A stretch of 64,000 nucleotides of DNA. It comes from UBA3263 sp964528425 (GTDB lineage Bacteria > Bacteroidota > Bacteroidia > Bacteroidales > Muribaculaceae). The notes under the pieces are model-generated. The model saw only the letters and a list, made by a program, of their open reading frames with translations. It was not told where the DNA came from and made no database searches. This document shows, piece by piece, positions 26,717 through 35,393 of the stretch. Every line of letters starts with the position of its first letter. Within the stretch, counting starts at the first letter, position 1. A program made the translations under genes and the position numbers. The stretch lies in NCBI GenBank assembly GCA_964528425.1, contig CAZGTD010000008.1, positions 1-64,000 of the forward strand, read 5' to 3'.

Positions 26717-27426
26717 TTGAAGAACTCTGGAGCCAGCTGACGGCACCCAACGTAACCACCGCCCAAGCTCTGTTTAAGCTCTGCGTGGCAATGATACTCG
26801 GGGCAAGCATAGGCTACGAACGCAAGCGAAAAGGCCAGCCGGCGGGATTGCGCACGTTTTCACTCATAGCCATGGGTGCGTGTCTGGCAATGCTGGTGAG
26901 CATATATGTTTGTCAGGAATACGTAGGGCTGAAAAACGGCGATCCGGGGCGAATTGCCGCCCAGGTAATCTCCGGCATAGGTTTTTTGGGCGCAGGTGCC
27001 ATTATCCAGGCCAAGGGCTCAGTGCGCGGCCTAACGACGGCCGCAGGAATCTGGATGTCGTCGATAATCGGTCTGGCCGTCGGCGTCGGGCTTTATGTAC
27101 TGTCGATTTTCGCCACCCTGCTGATTCTGTTTATTCTCGTTCAGCTCGAAGACATTGAAAAACGCCTTGAAATGGGTGCCGAAAGCCGGATAATCAGAAT
27201 GAAAGTCGGCGGCATTATTACCGAACTGCAACCCTACAAGGATATTCTTAAACGCCACGGCGGCTCGCTGGTCAACACCTATGTTGACTACGACTACTCC
27301 GCGCGCACTACAAGGCTGAATCTCGTTGTGTTGCTGCGCGAACACACTGACTACGTTCTTCTTTTCCGCGAACTCTCAACCCCTTACCCAACAGAAACCA
27401 TAGCCATAGCCAATCAACTCGCATAA
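26713..27426 (+). CDS. MgtC/SapB family membrane protein
   Basis: A 237-aa inner-membrane protein. The N-terminal MgtC domain has about five membrane segments with the family motifs GASIGYERKRKGQPAGLRT, SGIGFLGAGAIIQ and VRGLTTAAGIW. The C-terminal cytoplasmic part (~145-237) has an ACT-like beta-alpha pattern as in many MgtC homologues. MgtC proteins are linked to survival at low magnesium and to membrane-potential or ATP-synthase control; the role of this branch is uncertain. It is coupled to the gene before it and is 3 nt from the antiporter gene. Confidence 0.88.
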   Translation: MIEELWSQLTAPNVTTAQALFKLCVAMILGASIGYERKRKGQPAGLRTFSLIAMGACLAMLVSIYVCQEYVGLKNGDPGRIAAQVISGIGFLGAGAIIQAKGSVRGLTTAAGIWMSSIIGLAVGVGLYVLSIFATLLILFILVQLEDIEKRLEMGAESRIIRMKVGGIITELQPYKDILKRHGGSLVNTYVDYDYSARTTRLNLVVLLREHTDYVLLFRELSTPYPTETIAIANQLA

Positions 27427-27429
27427 TCT

Positions 27430-29643
27430 ATGATTGAATCGCTGATTTCCGACCTTGCCTATATAATGCTGCTTGCGGCAGCAGTAACGCTGCTGTTCAA
27501 GTGGATTAAGCAGCCCGTTGTTCTGGGCTACATTGTGGCCGGCTTTCTTGCCAGTCCGAACTTCGAGCCGTTACCCTCGCTGACAACCGCCGAAAACATC
27601 GATTTCTGGGCCGAACTCGGCATAGTTATTCTGCTCTTTACCCTCGGACTGGAGTTCAGCTTCAAGAAATTGATGAGCTGCGGTGCATCGGCAATCATTA
27701 CCGCCATGGTGGTGATTTTCGGAATGATGTGTACGGGCTTTTCAATCGGCCACCTGCTGGGATTCAGCAACATCAACAGCATTTTCCTCGGCGGCATGAT
27801 TTCCATGCAGTCTACAACCATTATTATTAAGGCGTTGGGCGACCTGGGGCTGAAACATAAAAAATTCGCTTCGCAGGTTCTCGGGGTGCTGATTGTTGAA
27901 GACCTGTTTGCGGTGTTGCTGATGGTTGTATTGTCGTCAATAGCCGTTAACAAAACGGTTGAGGGGGGCGAACTGCTGCTGAGCATGGCCAAACTGGTGT
28001 TCTTCCTGGTAATCTGGTTTCTGGTGGGAACATACTTGCTCCCGACGCTGCTCAACAAAGTGCGCCGCTTTCTCAACGACGAAACCCTGCTGGTGCTCAG
28101 CATCGGTCTCTGCCTGGGCATGGCAGTTTTTTCAGTGTCGTGCGGCTTCTCGCTGGCCCTCGGGGCCTTCGTAATGGGGTCGATTCTCGCCGGCACCAGC
28201 TATGCCGAACGCATCGAACACGTTGTCAGCCCGGTCAAGAACCTTTTTGGCGCAGTATTTTTCATATCCGTCGGCATGATGGTCAACCCCGCGGTTATAG
28301 TTGAGTATTGGCGTCCGATTCTGCTGCTGTCGGCAGTGGTTATTTGCGGTGGGCTGCTCTTCGGCACCGGCGGCATGCTCCTTACCGGTCAATCGCTCAA
28401 AGTTGCCATTCAAAGCGGCTTCACCTTAACGCAAATCGGCGAATTCTCGTTTATCATCGCAACCCTTGGCACATCGTTGGGTGTGCTCGATTCGTCGATG
28501 TATCCGATAATCGTTGCCGTATCGGTCATTACCACTTTCACGACTCCTTATTTCATAAGAATGGCCGACCCTGCCTACAAGCTGGTTGCCAACCACCTGC
28601 CCGAAAGATGGAAATTCCTTATCGAACGATACTCGAAAAACAATACCGAATCGGCAAGCGAAACGCGCCGCGTCTGGCAAGCGATCCTTAAACGCTATGC
28701 CTGGCGTATGTTGCTCTACGGCATCGTTTTGATTGCTATAGTTTTGATTGGCAACCTCTATCTGCGGCCGCTGGTGTGCGAATTGATTCCGGGATTCTGG
28801 GGGCGCGTGACCAGTTGCGTCATCACTGTTGCGGTTATGGCTCCGTTTCTTCTCGGGCTCACTTATCACTCGTCGCGCCGGTCGGAGCGCCAGTTGCTCG
28901 TCAGCAACAGCTCCCGCGCCCACGCTCCGCTGGTTGCAATGACCGTTGTAAGGCTAACGATATGTGCCAGCTTCGTAATCTACGTTATTGGCAGCTACTT
29001 CGGATTTTCGGCGGGCATCATTTTAGGGATTTCGCTGTTCGCTCTCGGTTTCATCTTCGTTTCGCGGCGCGTGCGCCATCGGCTTGCACGCATTGAATCG
29101 CGATTTCTCGATAATCTCAACGAACGCGAACTGCGTCGCTCGGGCCAGAAAAACACTTTGGTATCCGACATGCACCTTGCCTACGGCTCGGTCGGCTATG
29201 ACTTTCCCTATGTAGGCGACCGGCTTTCAATCAGCAACGTCGGCCGCAAATATCACATCAACATAGCATCGATTCAACGCGGCGGCGAAATAATTCCGGT
29301 GCCGGGCGGCGACGAGCGCCTGTTTCCCGGCGACGTTGTAGGCGTTATCGGCACCGAAGAAAATATTTCAGCCTTCATGAACCAGCTTGAACTTGGCAGC
29401 GAGGCTTCGGAATCTACTTCGGGCAAGGAAGACGTTAAGTTCACCTCTATAACATTATCGCCATCGTCGCCTCTGGCAGGTAAAACCCTTGAGGAAGCCG
29501 ACCTGCGCAACCGCAACCACGTTCTCGTAGTGGCCTTGGAGCGCGACGGCGCGTTCATTCCGCTGCGCCCGGGCGAAGCTTTCCGCGAGGCCGACACCGT
29601 TTGGCTCGTAGCCCAGCCGAGTGCCGCCGAACAGCTTGTTTGA
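27430..29643 (+). CDS. CPA2-type cation:proton antiporter (KefB-like) with two TrkA-C domains
   Basis: A 737-aa membrane protein. The first ~390 residues form a CPA2 exchanger domain with ELGIVILLFTLGLEFSF, GGMISMQSTTIIIKALG and ALGAFVMGSILAGT. Several further hydrophobic segments (~415-560) follow. The cytoplasmic tail has two RCK_C/TrkA-C-like modules: one around GDRLSISNVGRKYHI...FPGDVVGVIG and one around LAGKTLEEADLRNRNHVLVV. No NAD-binding TrkA-N domain with a GxGxxG motif is visible between them, unlike KefB/KefC. Likely a K+ or Na+/H+ antiporter gated by a small ligand. It ends the three-gene unit. Confidence 0.87.
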   Translation: MIESLISDLAYIMLLAAAVTLLFKWIKQPVVLGYIVAGFLASPNFEPLPSLTTAENIDFWAELGIVILLFTLGLEFSFKKLMSCGASAIITAMVVIFGMMCTGFSIGHLLGFSNINSIFLGGMISMQSTTIIIKALGDLGLKHKKFASQVLGVLIVEDLFAVLLMVVLSSIAVNKTVEGGELLLSMAKLVFFLVIWFLVGTYLLPTLLNKVRRFLNDETLLVLSIGLCLGMAVFSVSCGFSLALGAFVMGSILAGTSYAERIEHVVSPVKNLFGAVFFISVGMMVNPAVIVEYWRPILLLSAVVICGGLLFGTGGMLLTGQSLKVAIQSGFTLTQIGEFSFIIATLGTSLGVLDSSMYPIIVAVSVITTFTTPYFIRMADPAYKLVANHLPERWKFLIERYSKNNTESASETRRVWQAILKRYAWRMLLYGIVLIAIVLIGNLYLRPLVCELIPGFWGRVTSCVITVAVMAPFLLGLTYHSSRRSERQLLVSNSSRAHAPLVAMTVVRLTICASFVIYVIGSYFGFSAGIILGISLFALGFIFVSRRVRHRLARIESRFLDNLNERELRRSGQKNTLVSDMHLAYGSVGYDFPYVGDRLSISNVGRKYHINIASIQRGGEIIPVPGGDERLFPGDVVGVIGTEENISAFMNQLELGSEASESTSGKEDVKFTSITLSPSSPLAGKTLEEADLRNRNHVLVVALERDGAFIPLRPGEAFREADTVWLVAQPSAAEQLV

Positions 29644-29646
29644 TAT

Positions 29647-29678
29647 TTTGCTATTTCGCATTTTTTTATTTAACTTTG
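29647..29678 (+). promoter_or_regulatory. Promoter of the GH20-mtaB-GT2 unit
   Basis: TTTG (29647-29650) and TAACTTTG (29671-29678) are separated by exactly 20 nt. The GH20 start codon is 26 nt downstream of the -7 box. The -33 box lies just after the antiporter stop. Confidence 0.8.
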
Positions 29679-29704
29679 CCAAAAATAAACTTTAAATCTC
29701 AATC

Positions 29705-31678
29705 ATGAATATCAAAAAGACTTTGCTGACTACCTTGGTGATTGCCGGTTCAGCTTTGGCCTATGCAGCCAACCCCAAGCCTTTTACCGTTCCCGAGGTT
29801 AGCTCCTGGAAGGGCGGTAAGGGCTCGTTTGTTCCAACCGAAAAAACCCGCATTGTTGCTGACCCCAAGAGCCCCGAAGCCCTTGAAATCGCCCGCCAGC
29901 TGGGCCAGGACTACACCACCCTGACCGACACCAATCTGCCCGTAGTTGCCGAAAAAGCAAAAAAAGGCGACATTGCCCTGCAGATTAAGCCTGCAAAAAA
30001 CGCCGGCCACGAGTCTTACACAATCAACGTCACCCCATCGGGCGTAACCCTTTCGGCCCCCACTGCCGAAGGCCTTTATTGGGCAACCCGCACCCTGCTG
30101 CAGATGACTGAAAACTCCGCCAACGGTCTGGAACTGCCCGTGGGCTCCATTGCCGATGCCCCGCAATATGCCCTGCGCGGCTTTATGCTCGACACCGGCC
30201 GCAAATTCATGCCGCTCGACTATATATATGCTCTTATCAACGCAATGAGCTACTATAAGATGAACACCCTTCATCTCCACCTCAACGACAACGGCTTCCC
30301 CTATTATTTCGACAATGACTGGTCGAAAACCCAGGCTGCCTTCCGCATGGAGTCAGACAAGTTCCCCGGCCTCACCGCCCGCGACGGCTCCTATACCAAG
30401 CAGGAGTTCCGCGACCTGATTAAATATGCCAAATCCAAAGGCATTGAAATCATTCCGGAATTTGACTTCCCCGCCCACTCGCTGGCCTTTACGCAATATA
30501 TTCCGGAAATCGGAAGCACCGGCCGCAACGGGTTTGACCACCTTGACATCACCAAGCCGCAAACCTACGAATTTCTCGACACTCTGATTGCCGAATATAT
30601 CGGCGGTGACGACCCGGTGTTCTCCGGCCCGATTTTCCACATCGGCACCGACGAATATCAGGGCGACTCGCTGACCATGGAGCAGTTCCGCGCCTTCACC
30701 GACCGTTATATCAAATACACCGAGCAGTTTGGCAAGAAACCGGCCATCTGGGGTTCGCTGACTCACGCCAAAGGCCAGACACCGGTTCAGGTCGACAACG
30801 TTCTGATGTATCTTTGGAGCAACGGCTACGCTAATCCCCGCGACATGATTGACCTTGGCTACGAACTGGTTTCGATTCCCGACGGCTGGGTCTACATAGT
30901 GCCTCAGGCCGGTTATTACTATAACTACCTCAACACCAAGAACCTCTACGAAAACTGGACCCCCGCAACCATCGGCAAGGTTAAATTCAGTGCCGATACC
31001 GCCAAACAGAGCATCCGCGGCGGCATGTTTGCCGTTTGGAACGATCACCCCAACAACGGCCTGACCGTTAAAGACGTGGCCCACCGCGTACAGGCCGCCC
31101 TCCCCACCATGGCCGCCAAGACCTGGAGTGCCGACGGAGTAACGGTTCCCTACGACGAGTTTATTGAACGTTCGTCGAAAATGATTGAAGCCCCCGGAAC
31201 CAACTATCTGGCCCGCCGCGGCACTCCCGGCGTGGTTGAAGAAGTTCTGGCTATTGACGCTGTAACCCCCGGTATGACCCTGCCCATGGACGAAATCGGC
31301 TATGACTACACCGTTGAATTCACCATTGACGGCGCCGACGAAGCCAAAGGCACCAAACTGTTTGAAAGCCCCAACGCAACTTTCTGGATTTCCGACCCCG
31401 TTGAGGGCAAAATCGGTTTCTCGCGCGAAGCGGACCTCAACACCTTCCGCTACGATGTTCGCCCCGGCGAAAAAATCGACGTAAAAATCACCGGCAACAA
31501 TCAGGGAACAAAATTCTATGTTAACGGCAAGCTCATCGACGACCTTAATGTTCGCTGGCTGTCATACGACATGAAGAAAAAAATGGCCCAGGTCCGCACC
31601 CTCGTGTTCCCCCTGGCCAAGGCCGGACAGTTCAACTCTAAAGTAACAAACCTGAAAGTCACCAACGCTATCAAATAA
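29705..31678 (+). CDS. Secreted GH20 beta-N-acetylhexosaminidase
   Basis: A 657-aa exported enzyme with signal peptide (IKKTLLTTLVIAGSALAYA). Residues ~25-150 are the GH20b N-terminal domain; the catalytic barrel follows, with LRGFMLDTGRKFMP, LHLHLNDN and the catalytic pair Asp316-Glu317 in FHIGTDEYQG, as needed for substrate-assisted catalysis on GlcNAc or GalNAc. The last ~150 residues form a beta-sandwich, LamG-like region (e.g. GTKFYVNGKLIDDL). Likely removes terminal GlcNAc/GalNAc from mucin or N-glycans, fitting the nearby fucosidase, galactosidase and sulfatase. Followed after one base by mtaB. Confidence 0.93.
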   Translation: MNIKKTLLTTLVIAGSALAYAANPKPFTVPEVSSWKGGKGSFVPTEKTRIVADPKSPEALEIARQLGQDYTTLTDTNLPVVAEKAKKGDIALQIKPAKNAGHESYTINVTPSGVTLSAPTAEGLYWATRTLLQMTENSANGLELPVGSIADAPQYALRGFMLDTGRKFMPLDYIYALINAMSYYKMNTLHLHLNDNGFPYYFDNDWSKTQAAFRMESDKFPGLTARDGSYTKQEFRDLIKYAKSKGIEIIPEFDFPAHSLAFTQYIPEIGSTGRNGFDHLDITKPQTYEFLDTLIAEYIGGDDPVFSGPIFHIGTDEYQGDSLTMEQFRAFTDRYIKYTEQFGKKPAIWGSLTHAKGQTPVQVDNVLMYLWSNGYANPRDMIDLGYELVSIPDGWVYIVPQAGYYYNYLNTKNLYENWTPATIGKVKFSADTAKQSIRGGMFAVWNDHPNNGLTVKDVAHRVQAALPTMAAKTWSADGVTVPYDEFIERSSKMIEAPGTNYLARRGTPGVVEEVLAIDAVTPGMTLPMDEIGYDYTVEFTIDGADEAKGTKLFESPNATFWISDPVEGKIGFSREADLNTFRYDVRPGEKIDVKITGNNQGTKFYVNGKLIDDLNVRWLSYDMKKKMAQVRTLVFPLAKAGQFNSKVTNLKVTNAIK

Positions 31679-31679
31679 T

Positions 31680-32960
31680 TTGAAAGCCCATTACTCTACT
31701 CTCGGCTGCAAGTTAAACTTTGCCGAGACCGGCACCATCGCGGCAGCCCTGGCTGACCGCGGTGTTGCGCGTATAAACCCCGGCGAAACGCCCGACTTCT
31801 GCATAGTCAATACCTGCTCGGTAACCGCCGAAGCCGACCGCAAATGCCGCCGGCTGATCCGCTCGCTCCATACCCGCTACCCCGGAGCACGCATTATAGT
31901 TACCGGCTGCTACGCTCAGTTGAAGCCGGTTGAGGTTGCCTCATTGCCCGGAGTGGATATGGTTGTCGGCATCAACGATAAGCTACGCATTGCCGACTAT
32001 GTCAGCGGCGCGAAGCCTGAACCGGTAGAACCTTCCAAAAACCTGCGCGAGTTCATGCCCTCATGCTCCCGCGGCGACCGCACCCGCTACTTCCTTAAGG
32101 TGCAGGACGGCTGCAACTACTGGTGTTCATACTGCACTATTCCCGCGGCCAGGGGCCGTTCACGCTCCGGCTCAATCGACTCGCTTGTTGCCCAGGCGCA
32201 ACAGGTAGCGGCCGAAGGTGGCAAAGAGATAGTTCTTACCGGCGTCAATATCGGAGACTTCGGTAATGGCACAGATAAAAAATTCATTGACCTATGCCGC
32301 GCGCTCGATGAAGTGGAAGGCATTGAACGCTACCGCATCAGCTCTATCGAGCCCGACCTGCTCACCGACGATATTATCGATTTCGTTGCCGGCAGCCATC
32401 GGTTTATGCCCCACTTCCACATTCCACTGCAATGCGGCTCCGACGAGGTGTTGCGCCTAATGCGCCGGCATTATCTCAGCGACCTGTTTGCCGACAAAGT
32501 CAACAAAATCCGCACGGCAATGCCCCACGCATTCATCGGCGTTGACCTCATTGTCGGCGCTCGCGGCGAAACCGAACAGCTTTTTGAAGTGAGCCGCAGC
32601 TTCGTGGAATCGCTGCCGATTTCGCGGCTCCATGTGTTCCCCTACTCCGAGCGGCCCGGAACCCGTGCTCTGACCGACATTGACCACGTTGTCAGCCAGG
32701 AAGAGAAACACCGGCGCATGCAGATTATGACCGAGGTTTCCACCTCGAAACAGCGGTCATTCTCAGAGCCGTTTGCCGGCACCGTACGAAAGGCACTGAT
32801 TGAGCACGTCAGCCACGGCAAGACGGGCGGATTCACCGATAATTACCTGCGCATAGAGCTGGCGCAGCCACGGCCCGACCTGGCAAACCGAGTGGTCAAC
32901 GTGCGCCTGGACTCACTGAGTCCTGACGCCGACAAATTCCTTGCAACTGTTATTGAATGA
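31680..32960 (+). CDS. mtaB: tRNA threonylcarbamoyladenosine methylthiotransferase MtaB
   Basis: A 426-aa radical-SAM enzyme that adds the methylthio group to t6A37 of tRNA. N-terminal UPF0004 domain cysteines are in STLGCKLNFAE, NTCSVTAEAD and TGCYAQ; the radical-SAM cluster motif CxxxCxxC is in DGCNYWCSYCTIP; a TRAM-like domain ends the protein. The start is TTG at 31680, one base after the GH20 stop. It is chosen because MtaB proteins begin with this same K...TLGCKLN block and no ATG exists before the first cysteine. The last 4 bp overlap the next gene. Confidence 0.92.
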   Translation: MKAHYSTLGCKLNFAETGTIAAALADRGVARINPGETPDFCIVNTCSVTAEADRKCRRLIRSLHTRYPGARIIVTGCYAQLKPVEVASLPGVDMVVGINDKLRIADYVSGAKPEPVEPSKNLREFMPSCSRGDRTRYFLKVQDGCNYWCSYCTIPAARGRSRSGSIDSLVAQAQQVAAEGGKEIVLTGVNIGDFGNGTDKKFIDLCRALDEVEGIERYRISSIEPDLLTDDIIDFVAGSHRFMPHFHIPLQCGSDEVLRLMRRHYLSDLFADKVNKIRTAMPHAFIGVDLIVGARGETEQLFEVSRSFVESLPISRLHVFPYSERPGTRALTDIDHVVSQEEKHRRMQIMTEVSTSKQRSFSEPFAGTVRKALIEHVSHGKTGGFTDNYLRIELAQPRPDLANRVVNVRLDSLSPDADKFLATVIE

Positions 32961-33943
32961 AACAAGTCAGCATTGTTATACTCAACTGGAACGGCATTAA
33001 CCTCCTGAAGGAATATCTTCCGCGCGTTCTGGAAGCTTCCGATCTGGAACTGTCGGAAGTAATCGTTGCCGACAACGGTTCAACCGACGGCTCGCTCGAC
33101 TACGTCCGTTGGCTCGGCATCCCCACAATAGAATTCACCGAGAATCATGGTTTTGCCGGAGGCTATAACCTGGCAATCGACAAGATTCAAACGCCCTATA
33201 CCATTCTGTTGAACTCCGACGTAGCTCCGCGCAAGGGCTGGGACCGCATACTCTACGACTATATGCAGAAGCACCCTGAAGTAGGCGCATGCCAGCCCAA
33301 AATTCTCAGTTGGCACAACCCTAAAAAATTCGAATATGCCGGCGCTGCCGGGGGCTTCCTCGACCGCAACGGCTACCCCTATTGTCGCGGGCGCATTTTC
33401 TCGACGGTCGAAACCGACAACGGCCAATACGACGAACCGATGCTCTGCGACTGGGCCACCGGCGCCGCCCTGATGGTGCGCACGCAGCTTTACCGCAGCG
33501 TTGGCGGACTCGACGAAAGCTTTTTTGCCCACATGGAGGAGATTGACCTTTGCTGGCGCATGCGGCTGCAGGGCATGGCCATCGCCGTTGTTCCCGCCGC
33601 TGAGGTTGAACATCTGGGCGGGGGTTCCCTGCCGATGGGCAATCCGCGGAAGACCTACCTCAACTTCCGCAATAATCTTTTGCTTCTCCATAAAAACCTG
33701 CCGGAAGCGGACCGCAAAAAAGCTCTTTTCCGGCGCAGGCTTCTCGACACTGTTGCCTGGGCCAAAAGCGTAGTCAGCTTCAACTTCGCCGACGCGCGCG
33801 CCATTCTGAAGGCTCACCGCGACTACCGCAAAATGGCTCCCGCCGCACGGTTGTCGGGCGCCGGAACGAACCTGCTGGCCGGTCGGCCGAACATTCTGGT
33901 GCAATACTTTCTTCGCGGGAAAAATAAGTACTCTAAAATCTAA
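32957..33943 (+). CDS. Family 2 glycosyltransferase
   Basis: A 328-aa cytoplasmic or membrane-associated glycosyltransferase of the GT-A fold. Nucleotide-sugar motifs are IVILNWNGI, VADNGSTDGSLDYV and HGFAGGYNLAI; LLNSDVAP supplies the DxD-like metal site, and HMEEIDLCWRMRLQG is the acceptor-side ED motif seen in rhamnosyltransferase-like enzymes. It probably adds a sugar to a surface polysaccharide or lipid-linked oligosaccharide. It overlaps mtaB by 4 bp and ends before a strong hairpin. Donor sugar unknown. Confidence 0.88.
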   Translation: MKQVSIVILNWNGINLLKEYLPRVLEASDLELSEVIVADNGSTDGSLDYVRWLGIPTIEFTENHGFAGGYNLAIDKIQTPYTILLNSDVAPRKGWDRILYDYMQKHPEVGACQPKILSWHNPKKFEYAGAAGGFLDRNGYPYCRGRIFSTVETDNGQYDEPMLCDWATGAALMVRTQLYRSVGGLDESFFAHMEEIDLCWRMRLQGMAIAVVPAAEVEHLGGGSLPMGNPRKTYLNFRNNLLLLHKNLPEADRKKALFRRRLLDTVAWAKSVVSFNFADARAILKAHRDYRKMAPAARLSGAGTNLLAGRPNILVQYFLRGKNKYSKI

Positions 33944-33964
33944 AACTCAAAAGGGAATAACCGC

Positions 33965-34003
33965 TCGGTCAGGGACGCCAATATCCTGTGCGTTCCTGAC
34001 CGA
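33965..34003 (+). terminator. Hairpin after the glycosyltransferase gene
   Basis: Arms of 14 bp (33965-33978 and 33990-34003, core CGGTCAGG/CCTGACCG) pair with one G-T wobble around an 11-nt loop. It starts 22 nt after the stop codon; the U-tract is short (ATTTA). Probably ends the GH20-mtaB-GT2 transcript before sodB. Confidence 0.65.
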
Positions 34004-34098
34004 TTTACAACTGTTGCTTAATGTTAAAAATACGCTGTTTCAGAACTTTTGCGTCTGCAACCGCGTTTTTACAATGAAATCTAAAAAACGACAAAACT

Positions 34099-34674
34099 AT
34101 GAAATACATCCAACCTGAACTCCCTTACGATTCTGCTGCTTTGGCGCCCGCTATCAGTGAAGAAACCGTTCGCTTCCACTACGGAAAACACGAAAAGGCC
34201 TACATTGATAACCTCAACGCAATGATCAAAGACACTCATTTTGAAGATATGAGTCTTGAGGAAATCATTTGCGAATCAGACGGTGCATTGTTCAACAATG
34301 CCTCGCAGGCTTGGAACCATATATTCTACTTTTTCTCGCTCAGCCCCGACGGCGGCGGCGAACCGGGCGGTGAACTCCGCCGCGCCATTGACCGCGACTT
34401 CGGCTCCTTTGACAAATTCAAGGAAGACTTTGTCAAGGCAGGCACCGGACTATTCGGCAGCGGTTGGGTATGGCTATCGAAAGATGCCGACGGGAAACTA
34501 TTCATTCAGGCCGACTCAAACGCCGGTAATCCAATGACCACCGGACTGACCCCGCTGCTCACCTTCGACGTTTGGGAACATGCCTACTACCTCGACTATC
34601 AAAACCGGCGCGCCGACGCGCTCAACGCCCTTTGGAACATTGTTGACTGGGACGTTGTTGAAAGCCGATACTAA
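34099..34674 (+). CDS. sodB: Superoxide dismutase, Fe/Mn family
   Basis: A 191-aa cytosolic enzyme removing superoxide. The four metal ligands are visible: His27 (RFHYGKH), His74 (QAWNHIFY), Asp157 and His161 (FDVWEHAYYLDY). FGSGWVWL and NNASQAWNH are also family blocks. Iron-type, manganese-type and cambialistic forms cannot be separated reliably here. It stands alone between hairpin and promoter regions; no full TAnnTTTG promoter was found in the 95 nt upstream, so it may be under another sigma or an activator. Confidence 0.95.
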   Translation: MKYIQPELPYDSAALAPAISEETVRFHYGKHEKAYIDNLNAMIKDTHFEDMSLEEIICESDGALFNNASQAWNHIFYFFSLSPDGGGEPGGELRRAIDRDFGSFDKFKEDFVKAGTGLFGSGWVWLSKDADGKLFIQADSNAGNPMTTGLTPLLTFDVWEHAYYLDYQNRRADALNALWNIVDWDVVESRY

Positions 34675-34806
34675 ACTGACTAATTTTTGAGTTTAACATA
34701 ATACAAAAAGATACAAGAAAGCAATAAGCATAATGTGATGAATGGAGAGAGAGGCACGCGTGAGCGCCCCTCTTTTTCTCTATGTAGGGTCGCGGTCCGG
34801 AATAAG

Positions 34807-34838
34807 TTTGCCGGCCACGATTTTTTTTCGTAAATTTG
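34807..34838 (+). promoter_or_regulatory. Promoter of the GtrA-sulfatase pair
   Basis: TTTG (34807-34810) and TAAATTTG (34831-34838) are 20 nt apart. The ATG of the GtrA-like gene is 30 nt downstream. The stretch TTTTCGTAAATTTGCGG around the -7 box is also present before trpB. Confidence 0.8.
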
Positions 34839-34868
34839 CGGCATCAAACACCAAAATAGTTAACCTTG

Positions 34869-35393
34869 ATGCGGAGGCCGGCATTTTTCAACACTTTCAT
34901 GGAAAGCAACGGAATCGTTTTTACGTTTCTGCGGTCGACCATATCATCTCAAATCAGCTCGTGGACCGACATGATTCTCAGCTTCGTATTCTATGCGTGG
35001 GTCCACCTGTATCCCTGGCTGGCAACCGCTTTAGGAGCATTTTTCGGCGGTGTTGTAAACTGTATTATCGGCTATAATTTCACTTTCCATGCCCAAGGTC
35101 AGGACAAACGCGCCGTAATGTTCAAATTTTTTCTGATATGGCTCGGATCGCTGATTCTTAACTCCGCCGGCACCGAAGGTCTGTTTCACGCGCTGCGCAG
35201 TTGGTCATGGCTTGAACAACTGGGCTTTAAACCCGACGGCTACTTCGCCGCAGCCCGTCTGACAGTTTCACTGATAGTTTCACTGGCCTGGAACTTCCTG
35301 CTCCAGCGTTGGTTTGTATTCTCCCCCACCCGCTTCGACAAAACAGCTATAAACATAGTAGACCATCTGACTCCAACCCGCATTATAAAATGA
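34869..35393 (+). CDS. GtrA-like membrane protein
   Basis: A 174-aa protein with four predicted membrane helices (about residues 35-60, 65-75, 88-108, 132-152). It fits the GtrA/DPMS family: GGVVNCIIGYNFTFHA early and NFLLQRWFVF at the end are the usual aromatic signatures. Family members are linked to flipping or transfer of polyprenyl-linked sugars. A TTG lies one codon earlier, and an ATG at 34899 would give a slightly shorter form. The stop TGA overlaps the sulfatase ATG (ATGA). Confidence 0.8.
   Translation: MRRPAFFNTFMESNGIVFTFLRSTISSQISSWTDMILSFVFYAWVHLYPWLATALGAFFGGVVNCIIGYNFTFHAQGQDKRAVMFKFFLIWLGSLILNSAGTEGLFHALRSWSWLEQLGFKPDGYFAAARLTVSLIVSLAWNFLLQRWFVFSPTRFDKTAINIVDHLTPTRIIK

Noticed and set aside
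34044..34051. AACTTTTG as a possible -7 box for sodB
   Set aside because: The first base deviates from TAnnTTTG and no TTTG/TTGG lies 19-20 nt upstream.
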